Shown here piece after piece: positions 9,039 to 19,082 of a DNA stretch of 64,000 nucleotides; within the stretch, counting starts at the first letter, position 1, and each line of letters begins with the position of its first letter. The position numbers and the translations under genes were made by a program. The notes beneath the pieces were generated by a model. The model searched no databases and was not told where the DNA came from. It saw only the letters and a list, made by a program, of their open reading frames with translations. The DNA is from Salticus scenicus. Lineage: Eukaryota > Arthropoda > Arachnida > Araneae > Salticidae. Location: contig OZ005650.1 of assembly GCA_963930645.1 (NCBI GenBank), forward strand, positions 237,165,688 through 237,229,687, written 5' to 3'.

Positions 9039-9620
9039 ATGGAAAACTTCATCGATCTGAACGATATTTGTCTCGTCATCGACTTGGACGGGTTTTTCAT
9101 CAAAGGTAAAAACAAAAAAGGATCTTTTTACCCGAGAGAGTTGGGCTACGCGGGGATAACGAAACCTCGCGTGGATTGCGTCCGATTTCATTTGAATCAT
9201 CTCGTACCCGAGATAAAAGAAAACGATTGGCGAACAAACGATTGGAAAACCGTGAGATATTGTTCGCATAACGTTCACGGACTCTCTTTGAGGGCGCAGT
9301 ATCGCGAAGATGTGAGAAATTTGCACACGTTGGGACCTTTAATGGAAAACTTGTATAAAAATTACAAAACGGACGAGAAAACCGTAGTGGCGTACAAGGG
9401 TGGCGAAGAAGAGAGAAATTTATTAGAAAAACTCGGCATACCGTCGGTCAACTTGGAAAATTTCGACTGTCCGAAGTTCGACGACCTGCCGATGCCCGAC
9501 GTACGAGACTGCGGGTATCACAACAAATTTAAAAATACTACGAAAAGATGCCATTGCAGCATGCAAGAGTGTGCCGCCTTCGCCAATTGGATCAGAGAAG
9601 AAATTAAAAAAAATTCTTAA
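9039..9620 (+). CDS. D-x-D-G family protein, copy 2, 193 aa
   Basis: An intronless gene starting at ATG 9039. Residues 9-18 (DICLVIDLDG) give a hydrophobic strand ending in Asp15-x-Asp17-Gly. Blocks shared with the 919 protein follow: NVHGL, LYKNYKTDEKTVVAYKGG, LGIPSVNLENFDCPKF, LPMP, and a terminal Cys/His set (CGYH ... C-x-C ... C) followed by AAFANWIRE. The spacing of conserved Cys and His suggests a small zinc-binding tail. The paired Asp residues could bind metal as in nucleases or HAD-type phosphohydrolases, but no complete catalytic set is certain. This copy lacks the ~40-residue charged insert of its paralogue and keeps what is probably the original C-terminus (EEIKKNS). It has a TATA/CAGT promoter upstream and a hairpin module downstream. 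I recall similar uncharacterised proteins in arthropod genomes but cannot confirm this here. Confidence 0.85.
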   Translation: MENFIDLNDICLVIDLDGFFIKGKNKKGSFYPRELGYAGITKPRVDCVRFHLNHLVPEIKENDWRTNDWKTVRYCSHNVHGLSLRAQYREDVRNLHTLGPLMENLYKNYKTDEKTVVAYKGGEEERNLLEKLGIPSVNLENFDCPKFDDLPMPDVRDCGYHNKFKNTTKRCHCSMQECAAFANWIREEIKKNS

Positions 9621-9688
9621 TAGAAAAAAATTGTTTTTTAATGGCTCTATAGCTATTGAAAAAAGTAAAAAATATTCTATTAAGAGTG

Positions 9689-9768
9689 AAAAAATGGGGT
9701 CGGACGAGATATTGTTAGCCAAAAAAAAAAATTCGGCTAACAAATATCTCGTCCGACCCCATTTTTTT
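9689..9768 (+). terminator. Conserved 3' hairpin module, copy A
   Basis: Arms of about 32 nt (ATGGGGTCGGACGAGATATT and its inverse, one bulged T) enclose an A-rich loop. It lies 69 nt past the stop of the 9039 gene, in the same orientation, with CCAATATTG just after it as in the other copies. Confidence 0.65.
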
Positions 9769-9930
9769 GCGTCGAACGATGAACCAATATTGAAACTAGT
9801 TTTAAAATAAATCTTAAAAAAAATTATTGATTTTTTTTCATATTGAGATAAATACTTGGAATTTTTTTTAAAAAGTAAATTTAATAATTTGTTATTTTTT
9901 AAAGTCTTTTCTTAATAAAATAATTTTTTT

Positions 9931-10025
9931 TATAGCTAAAAGCTATAAAAGTAAATTTATTAAGAGTAAAAAAATGGGGTTGGACAACGTATTGTTAACA
10001 ATACATTGTCCGACCCCATTTTTTT
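9931..10025 (+). terminator. Conserved 3' hairpin module, copy B
   Basis: The short dyad TATAGCTAAAAGCTATA (9931-9947), then TTATTAAGAGTAAAAAAA, then a nearly loopless hairpin (9968-10025) with arm ATGGGGTTGGACAACGTATT. It follows copy A in tandem and has no gene of its own. Its right flank continues as a diverged match to the flank of copy C for about 300 bp. Confidence 0.6.
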
Positions 10026-10335
10026 ACGTTTAATTTTTTACCAATATTGGAAAAACATATTTTTTCACTTGAAATTTCCATTTAAAAAAAATAAATCTTT
10101 ATCTATAAAATAAATAGAAATTAAAAATTCTTGCATTGAGTAAATAATTTGTATTTTTTAAATTATAAATATTTACTGTGGTCCATTTTAGAATGACAAC
10201 GCAAAAAATATATTAAGTAAATTTCTATTTTTCAGAATCATCCCGAAAAATTTTTAATTATAAATATTTACTGTGGTCCATTTTAGAATGACAATGCAAA
10301 AAATAATGTAATAAGTAAAATTTTATTTGAGTCTT
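10026..10335 (+). repeat. Module flank and TGGTCCATTTTAGAATGA repeats, shared with 26380-26700
   Basis: Blocks TTTTTTACCAATATTG, TTTCACTTGAAA, AAATAAATCTTTATC and two units of AATATTTACTGTGGTCCATT occur in the same order after copy C at 26.4 kb. The two loci are a duplicated 3' module. Confidence 0.75.
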
Positions 10336-10532
10336 TATTTTTCCGAAATTTCTCCTAAAATATTTTTATCGGTGATTTTAATATTTCATAATTAGTTTTG
10401 AAAAATAATTTTTAATTTAACCACATTTTTCGAAAGTTGGTTGAATTTGCAATAGTCAGCATGAAAGCAAAGTATTCATTTTTGAAAATGATAATCCTAT
10501 CTGTATTATAAATATATTTTTTTCATCATCGG

Positions 10533-10588
<56 letters not shown>
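10533..10588. repeat. A(27)T(29) palindrome with imperfect arms
   Basis: The left flank (TATTATAAATATATTTTTTT) and right flank (GAAAAAATATATATTTATCG) are imperfect inverses, so the A/T run is the centre of a longer palindrome. Confidence 0.85.
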
Positions 10589-10599
10589 CATTTAAAAAA

Positions 10600-11062
10600 T
10601 TTTATAAGATAAATTCATTTGAAAAAATATATATTTATCGTACTGATCAAGATAAATTAAATTTTCAAATATGATTTAGACTGTGCATTGATTATAGAAA
10701 AATTTAACCAAATTTTTGAAATATAATATAAAAAATAGTATTTTTAAAACCTAATTATGAAATTTTGAAAAGTTATTATGTAAAATTAAAAAAAATATAT
10801 TGTAATTTAATTTTTTTTACCTTTTTCTATTTATTTTTAAAAAATGTAATTTTAAAAAATATAACTAAAAAGTAATTAAATTGCTTATTTTATTATGTTT
10901 ACACGATAACTTTTAAAATTACATAATTAGTTTCGAAGAATAATTTTATTTTAACCATATTTTTCAAAAGTCGGTTAAATTTGCAATATTCAACACAAAA
11001 GCTAAATCTTCATTTTTAAAAATGTATGTAATCCGATCTACATTGTAAATATATTTTCTTGG

Positions 11063-11066
<4 letters not shown>
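10600..11066. other. AT-rich intergenic DNA
   Basis: No gene is seen. The sequence resembles diverged units of the ~315-bp repeat (AAGTCGGTTAAATTTGCAAT, ATTAAATTGCTTATTTTA). Confidence 0.6.

Positions 11067-11142
<76 letters not shown>
11067..11142. repeat. A(39)T(37) palindrome
   Basis: Located about 100 nt past the stop of the minus-strand zinc-finger gene. The left flank is the common ATATATTTTCTTGGACAT form. Confidence 0.9.
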
Positions 11143-11145
<3 letters not shown>

Positions 11146-11245
11146 CAAATTTTTGAAAATGAAAAATAAATCAAAATTTTTTTTCGATTTATGTTCGAAG
11201 AAAAAATTAAGTTGTTTAGAATCCGCGAATCATTAAAGTTTATGA

Positions 11246-12901
11246 TTAGTCAACATTTTCATATTTAGACAGTCTTCTTTTTAGTTCAACGATTTCAGTT
11301 TCTCTCAAATATTCGAATTTTTTCCATAATTGTTTAATTTCTTCTTGAAGCAAATCGTTTTTCTCTTCCATAGTTTTCAATTTACATTTCAATTCCCTAT
11401 TTTCTTCTTCGCGGCGCAATTCGTTTTCCACTCGTAAATTCTCAAATTTGTTTTTCCATTCCCTGATTTCATTTTCCAATTCGTTGCAACGTTCCATAAT
11501 CGGTTTCGCACAGTCCAAACACGCTTGCTGTCTCGGACAAGTTTTCCACCAATCGTTTTCCACGGCTCGGTAAAACAACGCGTAATCGACGTCTTTTTTT
11601 AACTTTCTATATTTCTGTTTTCCCAGTTCTGCAAAATATAATTTTTTCCCATCGTTCAAATGCAAATAGCGATCCGTGATCTCTTTGGAAATTTTGACAT
11701 TTTCGGTCACCGGCAACACCAAATTCATCTCGATCCCCGGTAAGTTCTTGACTTGAACTTTCCATTTCGAATCTGTCTTTTTCATGGGAACGTGAAGTAA
11801 TTTTTTGGGATCGCAGCGGTTATAATTCTGTCCGATCAACTTTAGGACGCCCCCGTCCCACATCGTCGCCAATACCAATCTGTAACCCGAAGGTAATGTT
11901 TCCGAGATGCAAAAATGATTTTCTTTTTTTCCATGTTTCCTTTTAATTTTTTGTTCGTCGTCGAGAAAAGAAACATCCTCCTCGTCGTAATATTTTTCGT
12001 ATTTGTCCTTGCGAAAATTAAAATTACATCCGGATTTACGTTGGCTCAGATATCCCATCGCGTTCACCAGATGCATTTCGGATTTGATCCGTTTGTAATT
12101 CTTACATTTGAATTTGGGATAAGGCTTTATAGCGTGTCTGGGCACGACGACCTTTTTCCACACGCGTCTGAAATCACGCAGAGAACGCGAAACCACGATC
12201 ATGTGTCGGTGCTGCCTGAAACGAGCCTCGGATTCTTTTCCGCCGTCGCACCAACAAGAAAAAGGTATGGTTTTGACACTTCCCTCGCCGAAATTATCTT
12301 CGTTGTCTTTTTCCGCGGCTCGGACGAAACTTTCGTAAACTACCGCCCGCACCATGACATGCAACCAAACGTGACCTCCTCGAACATATTTTTGAACGCA
12401 CGCGGCGGCCAAATTTAAAGTTTCGTCTTTGAAAGGCACGGATAAGATTTCGTCGCTCAGATCCAAAGGACAAACGGGTTCCGTGTAATATTCTTCGATG
12501 TCGGATATTTTCTCGTGCCCGAAAAACAAATCTTTTTCGCACATGGGCGTGAAATCGAAAAATTTCAAACTCGTCATTTTTATTTTTTTCGGAATCGCCG
12601 ATGATGACGAATCCTCTTTTTCAATTTTTCGTTTTGCACAGAGAGCCAAACCCAATTTGAATTTCTTATAACATTTTAACAGATGTTCGGCATTGTCATT
12701 CTTTTGTCCTCTAGGAAATGTTACGTCGCCCGAACACCACACGCAACACGTAAAACGATTCAACCCGTGTTTTTCTGTACAATGGGCTTCGTATTCTTTC
12801 GCAAGGAGAAGTTTTCCGCAGTCCGGATGAGGGCACTTAAATGGAATATTATCCCTACGTAAGGCACAGGAATAACGGTTCAGGTTTTTACCTGCAACCA
12901 T
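11246..12901 (-). CDS. Zinc-finger protein with HUH-endonuclease-like signature and coiled-coil tail, 551 aa
   Basis: It starts at ATG 12901; the eight codons before it have no ATG. Residues 23-45 form a C2H2 finger (Cys23, Cys28, His40, His45). A second knuckle follows (Cys53, Cys56 ... His-x4-Cys). PLDLS is at 145-149. Residues 216-235 contain CWCDGG and then H-R-H (His231, His233) before a hydrophobic strand; about 50 residues on comes HLVNAMGYLSQRK with Tyr284. His-hydrophobic-His plus a later Tyr/Lys helix is the pattern of HUH nickases that start rolling-circle or rolling-hairpin replication. Here the middle residue is Arg and no helicase Walker motif follows, so this is only a suggestion. 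C-x6-C-x2-C lies near 460-470. Residues from about 470 to 545 are coiled coil, ending in the block shared with the 174-641 protein. It is the largest protein of the island. Confidence 0.8.
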   Translation of the reverse strand: MVAGKNLNRYSCALRRDNIPFKCPHPDCGKLLLAKEYEAHCTEKHGLNRFTCCVWCSGDVTFPRGQKNDNAEHLLKCYKKFKLGLALCAKRKIEKEDSSSSAIPKKIKMTSLKFFDFTPMCEKDLFFGHEKISDIEEYYTEPVCPLDLSDEILSVPFKDETLNLAAACVQKYVRGGHVWLHVMVRAVVYESFVRAAEKDNEDNFGEGSVKTIPFSCWCDGGKESEARFRQHRHMIVVSRSLRDFRRVWKKVVVPRHAIKPYPKFKCKNYKRIKSEMHLVNAMGYLSQRKSGCNFNFRKDKYEKYYDEEDVSFLDDEQKIKRKHGKKENHFCISETLPSGYRLVLATMWDGGVLKLIGQNYNRCDPKKLLHVPMKKTDSKWKVQVKNLPGIEMNLVLPVTENVKISKEITDRYLHLNDGKKLYFAELGKQKYRKLKKDVDYALFYRAVENDWWKTCPRQQACLDCAKPIMERCNELENEIREWKNKFENLRVENELRREEENRELKCKLKTMEEKNDLLQEEIKQLWKKFEYLRETEIVELKRRLSKYENVD

Positions 12902-12936
12902 GATGAAATATGTAGTTTTTAACAATACACCGTCTC

Positions 12937-12945
12937 ATTATATAG
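12937..12945 (-). promoter_or_regulatory. Probable TATA box of the 12901 gene
   Basis: TATATAATG on the minus strand lies 36-44 nt before the ATG at 12901. A short leader would result. An A run (about 12958-12990) lies just upstream. Confidence 0.5.
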
Positions 12946-12956
12946 AAATATTTTTA

Positions 12957-12993
<37 letters not shown>

Positions 12994-13217
12994 AAAAAAA
13001 TTTAAAAAAAACTATAAAAAATTAAAAAAAACTATAAAAAACTATAAAAAATGAAAAAGATTTAAATCGAGTTAGTCGTCCGAGTTAGTCGTGCTTGTCG
13101 ATTAAAATTTCATGGGCAGCGATCGGTTTTTGCCAGATTTCATTTTCCAAAAAATTTCGATAAAAGCAAATCTCCGAGATTCAAGTCAATCATTTAGTTT
13201 TCTAAAAATAGTAACAA

Positions 13218-13239
13218 TGACGTCATCACCGTGACGTCA
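13218..13239. promoter_or_regulatory. Two perfect CRE-type sites upstream of the 12901 gene
   Basis: TGACGTCA occurs at 13218-13225 and 13232-13239, 14 nt apart, about 320 nt before the start of the zinc-finger gene. This palindrome is the classic CREB/ATF site. Use by the gene is inferred from position. Confidence 0.5.
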
Positions 13240-13327
13240 ATTTCATGGAAAGAATTGTTTGTCAAGAAATTATGAAGACTTTTAGAAAACCGAACCATTT
13301 ATATATTTTCTTGAACATCAAACATTG

Positions 13328-13402
<75 letters not shown>
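13328..13402. repeat. A(42)T(33) palindrome
   Basis: The left flank is the common TATATTTTCTTGAACATCAA form also found before the palindromes at 18354 and 19491. Confidence 0.9.
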
Positions 13403-13407
<5 letters not shown>

Positions 13408-13544
13408 CATGAAATATTGAAACTCGTCATGTAAAACCGATAAATTAACCTCAAACATTCATTTTTGCACATATTGAAAAAAAATTATAATTTTTTTATG
13501 TTAAAAATACAAAGATGAATTTTCTTGAGTATATTCAAAATTAA

Positions 13545-14610
13545 CAATTACTTTCGGAAGACGTTTTCAAATATAACTTTTTATAACCTGTCTTAAATGT
13601 TAAAGTTGTTTTATCTTCAAGCTGTCTAAATTTTACTTCGACAGAGTCAGATTCGAAAAACTAGGTTTTGCAAGAGAGTTTTATACCCTTTGAAAAAAAT
13701 CGTAATTTTTTATGTTAAAAATACAAAGATGAATTTTCTTGAGTATATTCAAAATTAACAATTACTTTCGGAAGCCGTTTTCAAATATAACTTTTTATAA
13801 CCTGTCTTAAATGTTTGTTTTATCTTCAAGCTGTCTAAATTTTACTTCGACAGAGTCAGATTCGAAACTAGGTTTGTAAGAGAGTTTTATATCCTTTGAA
13901 AAAAATATGTTAAAAATACAAAGATGAATTTTCTTGAGTATATTCAAAATTAACAATTACTTTCGGAAACCATTTTCAAATATAACTTTTTATAACCTTA
14001 AATGTTAAAGTTGTTTTATCTTCAAGCTGTCTAAATTTTACTTCGACAGAGTCAGATTAACAATTACTTTCGGAAGCCGTTTTCAAATATAACTTTTTAT
14101 AACCTTAAATGTTAAAGTTGTTTTATCTTCAAGCTGTCTAAATTTTACTTCGACAGAGTCAGATTAACAATTACTTTCGGAAGCCGTTTTCAAATATAAC
14201 TTTTTATAACCTTAAATGTTAAAGTTGTTTTTCGGAAGCCGTTTTCAAATATAACTTTTTATAACCTGTCTTAAACTTTTTATAACCTGTCTTGAATGTT
14301 AAAGTTGTTTTATCTTCAAGCTGTCTAAATTTTACTTCGACAGAGTCAGATTAACAATTACTTTCGGAAGCCGTTTTCAAATATAACTTTTTATAACCTG
14401 TCTTAAACTTTTTATAACCTGTCTTGAATGTTAAAGTTGTTTTATCTTCAAGCTGTCTAAATTTTACTTCGACAGAGTCAGATTAACAATTACTTTCGGA
14501 AGCCGTTTTCAAATATAACTTTTTATAACCCGTCTTAAATGTTAAAGTTGTTTTATCTTCGAGCTGTCTAAATTTTACTTCGACAGAGTCAGATTCGAAA
14601 AAAAAATTAG
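13545..14610 (+). repeat. Tandem array of ~105-215-bp units, about eight copies
   Basis: Each unit has AACAATTACTTTCGGAAGCC, TATAACTTTTTATAACCTGT, TGTTAAAGTTGTTTTATCTT and TTTACTTCGACAGAGTCAGA. The first units also carry a segment with TTTTGCAAGAGAGTTTTATA. Units differ by internal deletions, as expected from unequal exchange. Inverted copies sit at 3990-4205. Confidence 0.85.
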
Positions 14611-14647
14611 GTTTTGCAAGAGAGTTTTATACCCTTTTGCTTTCAAA

Positions 14648-14854
14648 ATGAAAAATCTTCAGAGAATCCGGTTTTCCGGTTGTGTCCGTTCCCTCAATTT
14701 CACATCGTTCGGTATTAGTGTCAAGGGCATCTGTTGCAGAAATCTTTTTTTCCCCCAGCAAATGGATCACCAAAGCTATAATGAAAAATTATTAGAGTTT
14801 GATTGTATTTTCATTATTTTTTTACAATACTCTCTCCGTTTCCATCAGGAATGA
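14648..14854 (+). CDS. Possible small ORF, 68 aa, or gene remnant
   Basis: A less AT-rich, non-repetitive patch between two tandem arrays. It starts with ATG at 14648, but the product has no recognisable motif and no TATA box is evident close upstream. It may be the remains of an older gene broken by repeat growth. Confidence 0.25.
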   Translation: MKNLQRIRFSGCVRSLNFTSFGISVKGICCRNLFFPQQMDHQSYNEKLLEFDCIFIIFLQYSLRFHQE

Positions 14855-14879
14855 GACTGGCATTTTCAACCGATTGCGT

Positions 14880-17800
14880 AAAAAATTGAACTCAATTTCG
14901 ACAAATGAGGTCAGAAAAGTATTCTGATGGTGAAATATTGAAAACTCGTCGCGTAAAATCAATAAATTAATTGCAAACTTTCATTTTTGCATCTATTGAA
15001 AAAAATTGTAATTTTTTTAAAAATTGTAAAAAAAACGAACGAAAAATAATTAAATTGCTTATTTTACTATTATTATGCAATAAGCATCATGATTCCACGA
15101 TTAATTTTCAAAAATAATTTTATTTTAACATTATTTTTTGAAAGTCGGTAGGATTTTCAAATTTTCAAAATTGATTTGTATTGTGTGTCGATTTCAGAAA
15201 ACTGAACGGAATTTCGATAAATGAGGTCAGAAAAGTATTCTGATGGTGAAATATTGAAATTTATCGCGTAAAATCAATAAATTAATTGCAAACTTTCATT
15301 TTACACATATTGAAAAAATTGTAATTTTTTTTAAAATTTGTAAAAAAAACGATCGAAATTTAATTAAATTGCTTATTTTACTATTTTTATGCAATAAGCA
15401 TCACGATTCCACGACTATTTTTCAAAAATATTTTTATTTTAACATCATTTTTTGAAAGTCGGTCGAATTTGCAATTTTTCAAAATTGATTTAGATTGTGT
15501 GTCGATTATAGAAAACTGAACGGAATTTCGATAAATGAGGTCAGATAAGTATTCTGATGATGAAATATTGAAACTCGTCGCGTAAAATCAATAAATTAAT
15601 TGAAAATTTTCATTTTACACATATTGAAAAAAATTGCAATTTTTTTTAAAAATTTGTAAAAAAACGATCGAAATTTAATTAAATTGCTTATTTTACTATT
15701 TTTATACAATAAGCATCACGATTCCACGATTATTTTTCAAAAATATTTTTATTTTAACATCATTTTTTGAAAGTTGGTTGAATTTGCAAATTACCAAAAT
15801 TGATTTGGATTGTGTGTCGATTTCAGAAAACTGAACGGAATTTCGATAAATGAGGTCAGACAAGTATTCTGATGATGAAATATTGAAACTCGTCGCGTAA
15901 AATCAATAAATTAATTGAAATTTTTCATTTGTGCATCCATTGAAAAAAATTGCAATTTTTTTAAAAATTTGTAAAAAAACGATCGAAATTTAATTAAATT
16001 GCTTATTTTACTGTTTTTATATAATAAGCATCATGATTCGACGATTATTTTTCAAAAATAATTTTATTTTAACATCATTTTTTAAAAGTCGGTAGGATTT
16101 GCAAATTACCAAAATTGATTTAGATTGTGTGTCGATTATAGAAAACTGAACGGAATTTCGACAAATGAGGTCATAAAAGTATTCTGATGGTGAAATATTG
16201 AAACTCGTCGCGTAAAATCAATAAATTAATTGCAAACTTTCATTTGTGCATCTATTGAAAAAAAATTGCAATTTTTTTAAAAATTTGTAAAAAAACGATC
16301 GAAATTTAATTAAATTGCTTATTTTACTATTTTTATATAATAAGCATCATGATTCGACGATTATTTTTCAAAAATAATTTTATTTTAACATCATTTTTTG
16401 AAAGTCGGTCGAATTTGCAATTTTTCAAAAATGATTTAGATTGTGTGTCGATTATAGAAAACTGAACGGAATTTCGATAAATGAGGTTAGAAAAGTATTT
16501 TAATTGTAAAATATTAAAACTCGTCACCTAAAATCAATAAATTAATTGCAAACTTTCATTTTTGCATCTATTGAAAAAAAATTGTAATTTTTTTAAAATT
16601 TGTAAAATAATGATCGAAATTTAATTAAATTGCTTATTTTACTATTTTCATGCAATAAGCATCACGATTCCATGATTATTTTTCAAAAATATTTTTATTT
16701 TAACATCATTTTTTGAAAGTCGGTTAAATTTGCAATTTTTCAAAAATGATTTAGATTGTGTGTCGATTATAGAAAACTGAACGGAATTTCGATAAATGAG
16801 GTTAGAAAAGTATTTTAATTGTAAAATATTAAAACTCGTCACCTAAAATCAATAAATTAATTGCAAACTTTCATTTTTGCATCTATTGAAAAAAAATTGT
16901 AATTTTTTTAAAATTTGTAAAATAATGATCGAAATTTAATTAAATTGCTTATTTTACTATTTTTATACAATAATCATCACGATTCCACGATTATTTTTCA
17001 AAAATAATTTTATTTTAACATCATTTTTTGAAAGTCGGTAGGATTTTCAAATTTTCAAAATTGATTTAGATTGTGGGTCGATTATAGAAAACTGAACGGA
17101 ATTTCGATAAATGAGGTTAGAAAAGTATTTTAATTGTAAAATATTGAAACTCGTCGCGTAAAATCAATAAATTAATTGCAAACTTTCATTTTACACATGT
17201 TGAAAAAAATTGTAATTTTTTTAAAATTTGTAAAATAATGATCGAAATTTAATTAAATTGCTTATTTTACTATTTTTATACAATAAGCATCACGATTCCA
17301 CGATTATTTTTCAAAAATATTTTTATTTTAACATCATTTTTTGAAAGTCGGTAGGATTTTCAAATTTTCAAAATTGATTTAGATTGTGTGTCGATTTCAG
17401 AAAACTGAACGGAATTTCGACAAATGTGATCAGAAAAGTATTTTAATTGTAAAATATTGAAACTCGTCGCATAAATTTTCATTTTTGCATCTATTGAAAA
17501 AAATTGTAATTTTTTTAAAATTTATAAAAAAAACGATCGAAATTTAATTAAATGGCTTATTTTATTATTTTTATACAATAAGCATCACGATTCGACGATT
17601 ATTTTTCAAAAATAATTTTATTTTAACATCATTTTTTAAAAGTCGGTAGGATTTGCAATTTTCCAAAAATGATTTAGATTGTGGGTCGATTATAGAAAAC
17701 TGAACGGAATTTCTACAAATGGGGTCAGAAAAGTATTTTAATGGTGAAATATTGAAACTCGTCGCGTAAAATCAATAAATTAATTGCAAACTTTCATTTT

Positions 17801-18290
17801 ACACATATTGAAAAAATTTGTAAAAAAACAATCGAAAATTAATTAAATTGCTTATTTTACTATTTTTATGCAATAAGCATCATGATTCCACGATTATTTT
17901 TCAAAAATATTTTTATTTTAACATCATTTTTTGAAAATTGGTCGAATTTGCAAATTACCAAAAATGATTTAGATTGTGTGTCGATTATAGAAAACTGAAC
18001 GGAATTTCGACAAATGAGGTCAGAAAAGTATTCTGATGATGAAATATTGAAACTCGTCGCGTAAAATCAATAAATTAATTGCAAACTTTCATTTGTGCAT
18101 CTATTGAAAAAAATTGTAATTTTTTTAAAATTTATAAAAAAAACGATCGAAAAGTAATTAAATGGCTTATTTTACTATTATTATGCAATAAGCATCATGA
18201 TTCCACGATTATTTTTCAAAAATAATTTAATTTTAACATCATTTTTTGAAAGTCGGTAGTATTTGCAACAGTCAATCCAAAAACTAAATT
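14880..18290 (+). repeat. Tandem array, ~315-bp unit, eleven copies
   Basis: The anchor GAAAACTGAACGGAA occurs at about 15197, 15511, 15826, 16141, 16457, 16772, 17087, 17400, 17695 and 17990, preceded by a diverged copy near 14886. Spacing is 313-316 bp, with two shorter 295-bp units. Each unit carries AAATGAGGTCAGA or a variant, TAATTAAATTGCTTATTTTA and TTTGAAAGTCGGT. It is the largest repeat block of the island. Confidence 0.92.
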
Positions 18291-18353
18291 TTCATTTTTG
18301 AAAATATTTTAACCCAATTTACATCATAAATATATTTTCTTAAACATCAAACG

Positions 18354-18375
18354 TAAAAAAAAAAAAAAAAAAAAA

Positions 18376-18416
<41 letters not shown>

Positions 18417-18450
18417 ATTTATTTATTTTTTTTTTTATTTTTTTTTTTTT
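18354..18450. repeat. Long A/T palindrome with mirrored substitutions
   Basis: About 97 nt. Some T interruptions in the A half are matched by A interruptions in the T half, as if the arms had been copied from each other. Confidence 0.85.
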
Positions 18451-18633
18451 CGTTTAAATTTTTTATAAGATAATTTCATTTAATAAAATATATATTTATG
18501 ATATTGATAAGACAAGTTAAATTTTCAAAATGACTTAGACTGTGCGTCGATTATAGGAAAATTTAACTAAATTTTCGGAAAAATAGTATTTTTTGAAATT
18601 TAATTAAGGTATTTATTTTTTACTACGATAATT

Positions 18634-19062
18634 CTAATATTTTAATGCTTGTATGCTGGGTGGTGGGGATCTCGACGGAGATCTAGATCTCGATCGAGAC
18701 CTCGACCGATCTCTGTAAAAATCCGAATCGTTGAGGCCGGTGTAATCCAAATCGGAATAATAGAGTTCGGAGTCTGAATAATCGAGGTCGTGTAATCGCT
18801 CAAACTCTTCTAAATGTTTCAGACTCATCATCTTTCCGATATCTTTTCTAGTAAACCGTTTTTTACAAGACGGACAAGGCGGTAAAATGGATACGTTTGG
18901 GTTTTTATCCTTAGAATCTTTATCGGAAGCCTTTTTTTTCGAAGCGTTCCGTTTTCGTTGATTATATAATCGATTGGCGCATTTCGAATGGAAACGATGT
19001 CTACATTCGGCAGTAAATAAATTTCCTTTCTTACCCCGACAAACCGTACATTTATATTTCAT
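18634..19062 (-). CDS. RING-H2 protein B with Arg/Ser tail, 142 aa
   Basis: It starts at ATG 19062. Residues 5-70 form a RING-H2 finger: C-x2-C, C-x-H-x2-H-x2-C (CRHRFHSKC), then after an unusually long Lys/Asp-rich insert C-x2-C (CPSC). The long insert between the third and fourth ligand pairs is unlike the two other RING proteins here. A Tyr/Asp/Ser-rich linker (YSDSELYYSDLDYTGLNDSD) is followed by an Arg-Ser dipeptide tract (about 120-133) like those of SR splicing or nuclear-speckle proteins. The likely role is a ubiquitin ligase directed to nuclear sites, inferred from the domains. No TATA box is clear upstream; coding-like sequence of opposite polarity begins within 25 nt. Confidence 0.8.
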   Translation of the reverse strand: MKYKCTVCRGKKGNLFTAECRHRFHSKCANRLYNQRKRNASKKKASDKDSKDKNPNVSILPPCPSCKKRFTRKDIGKMMSLKHLEEFERLHDLDYSDSELYYSDLDYTGLNDSDFYRDRSRSRSRSRSPSRSPPPSIQALKY

Positions 19063-19082
19063 ACTTTTTTTTTAAACTGCGA

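Noticed and set aside
9571..9810. Plus-strand frame overlapping the end of the 9039 gene and the hairpin
   Set aside because: It runs through hairpin copy A and noncoding flank; no domain and no promoter.
16333..16842. Two 64-codon minus-strand frames that are nearly identical
   Set aside because: Both lie in the 315-bp array and repeat with it; other units break the frame.
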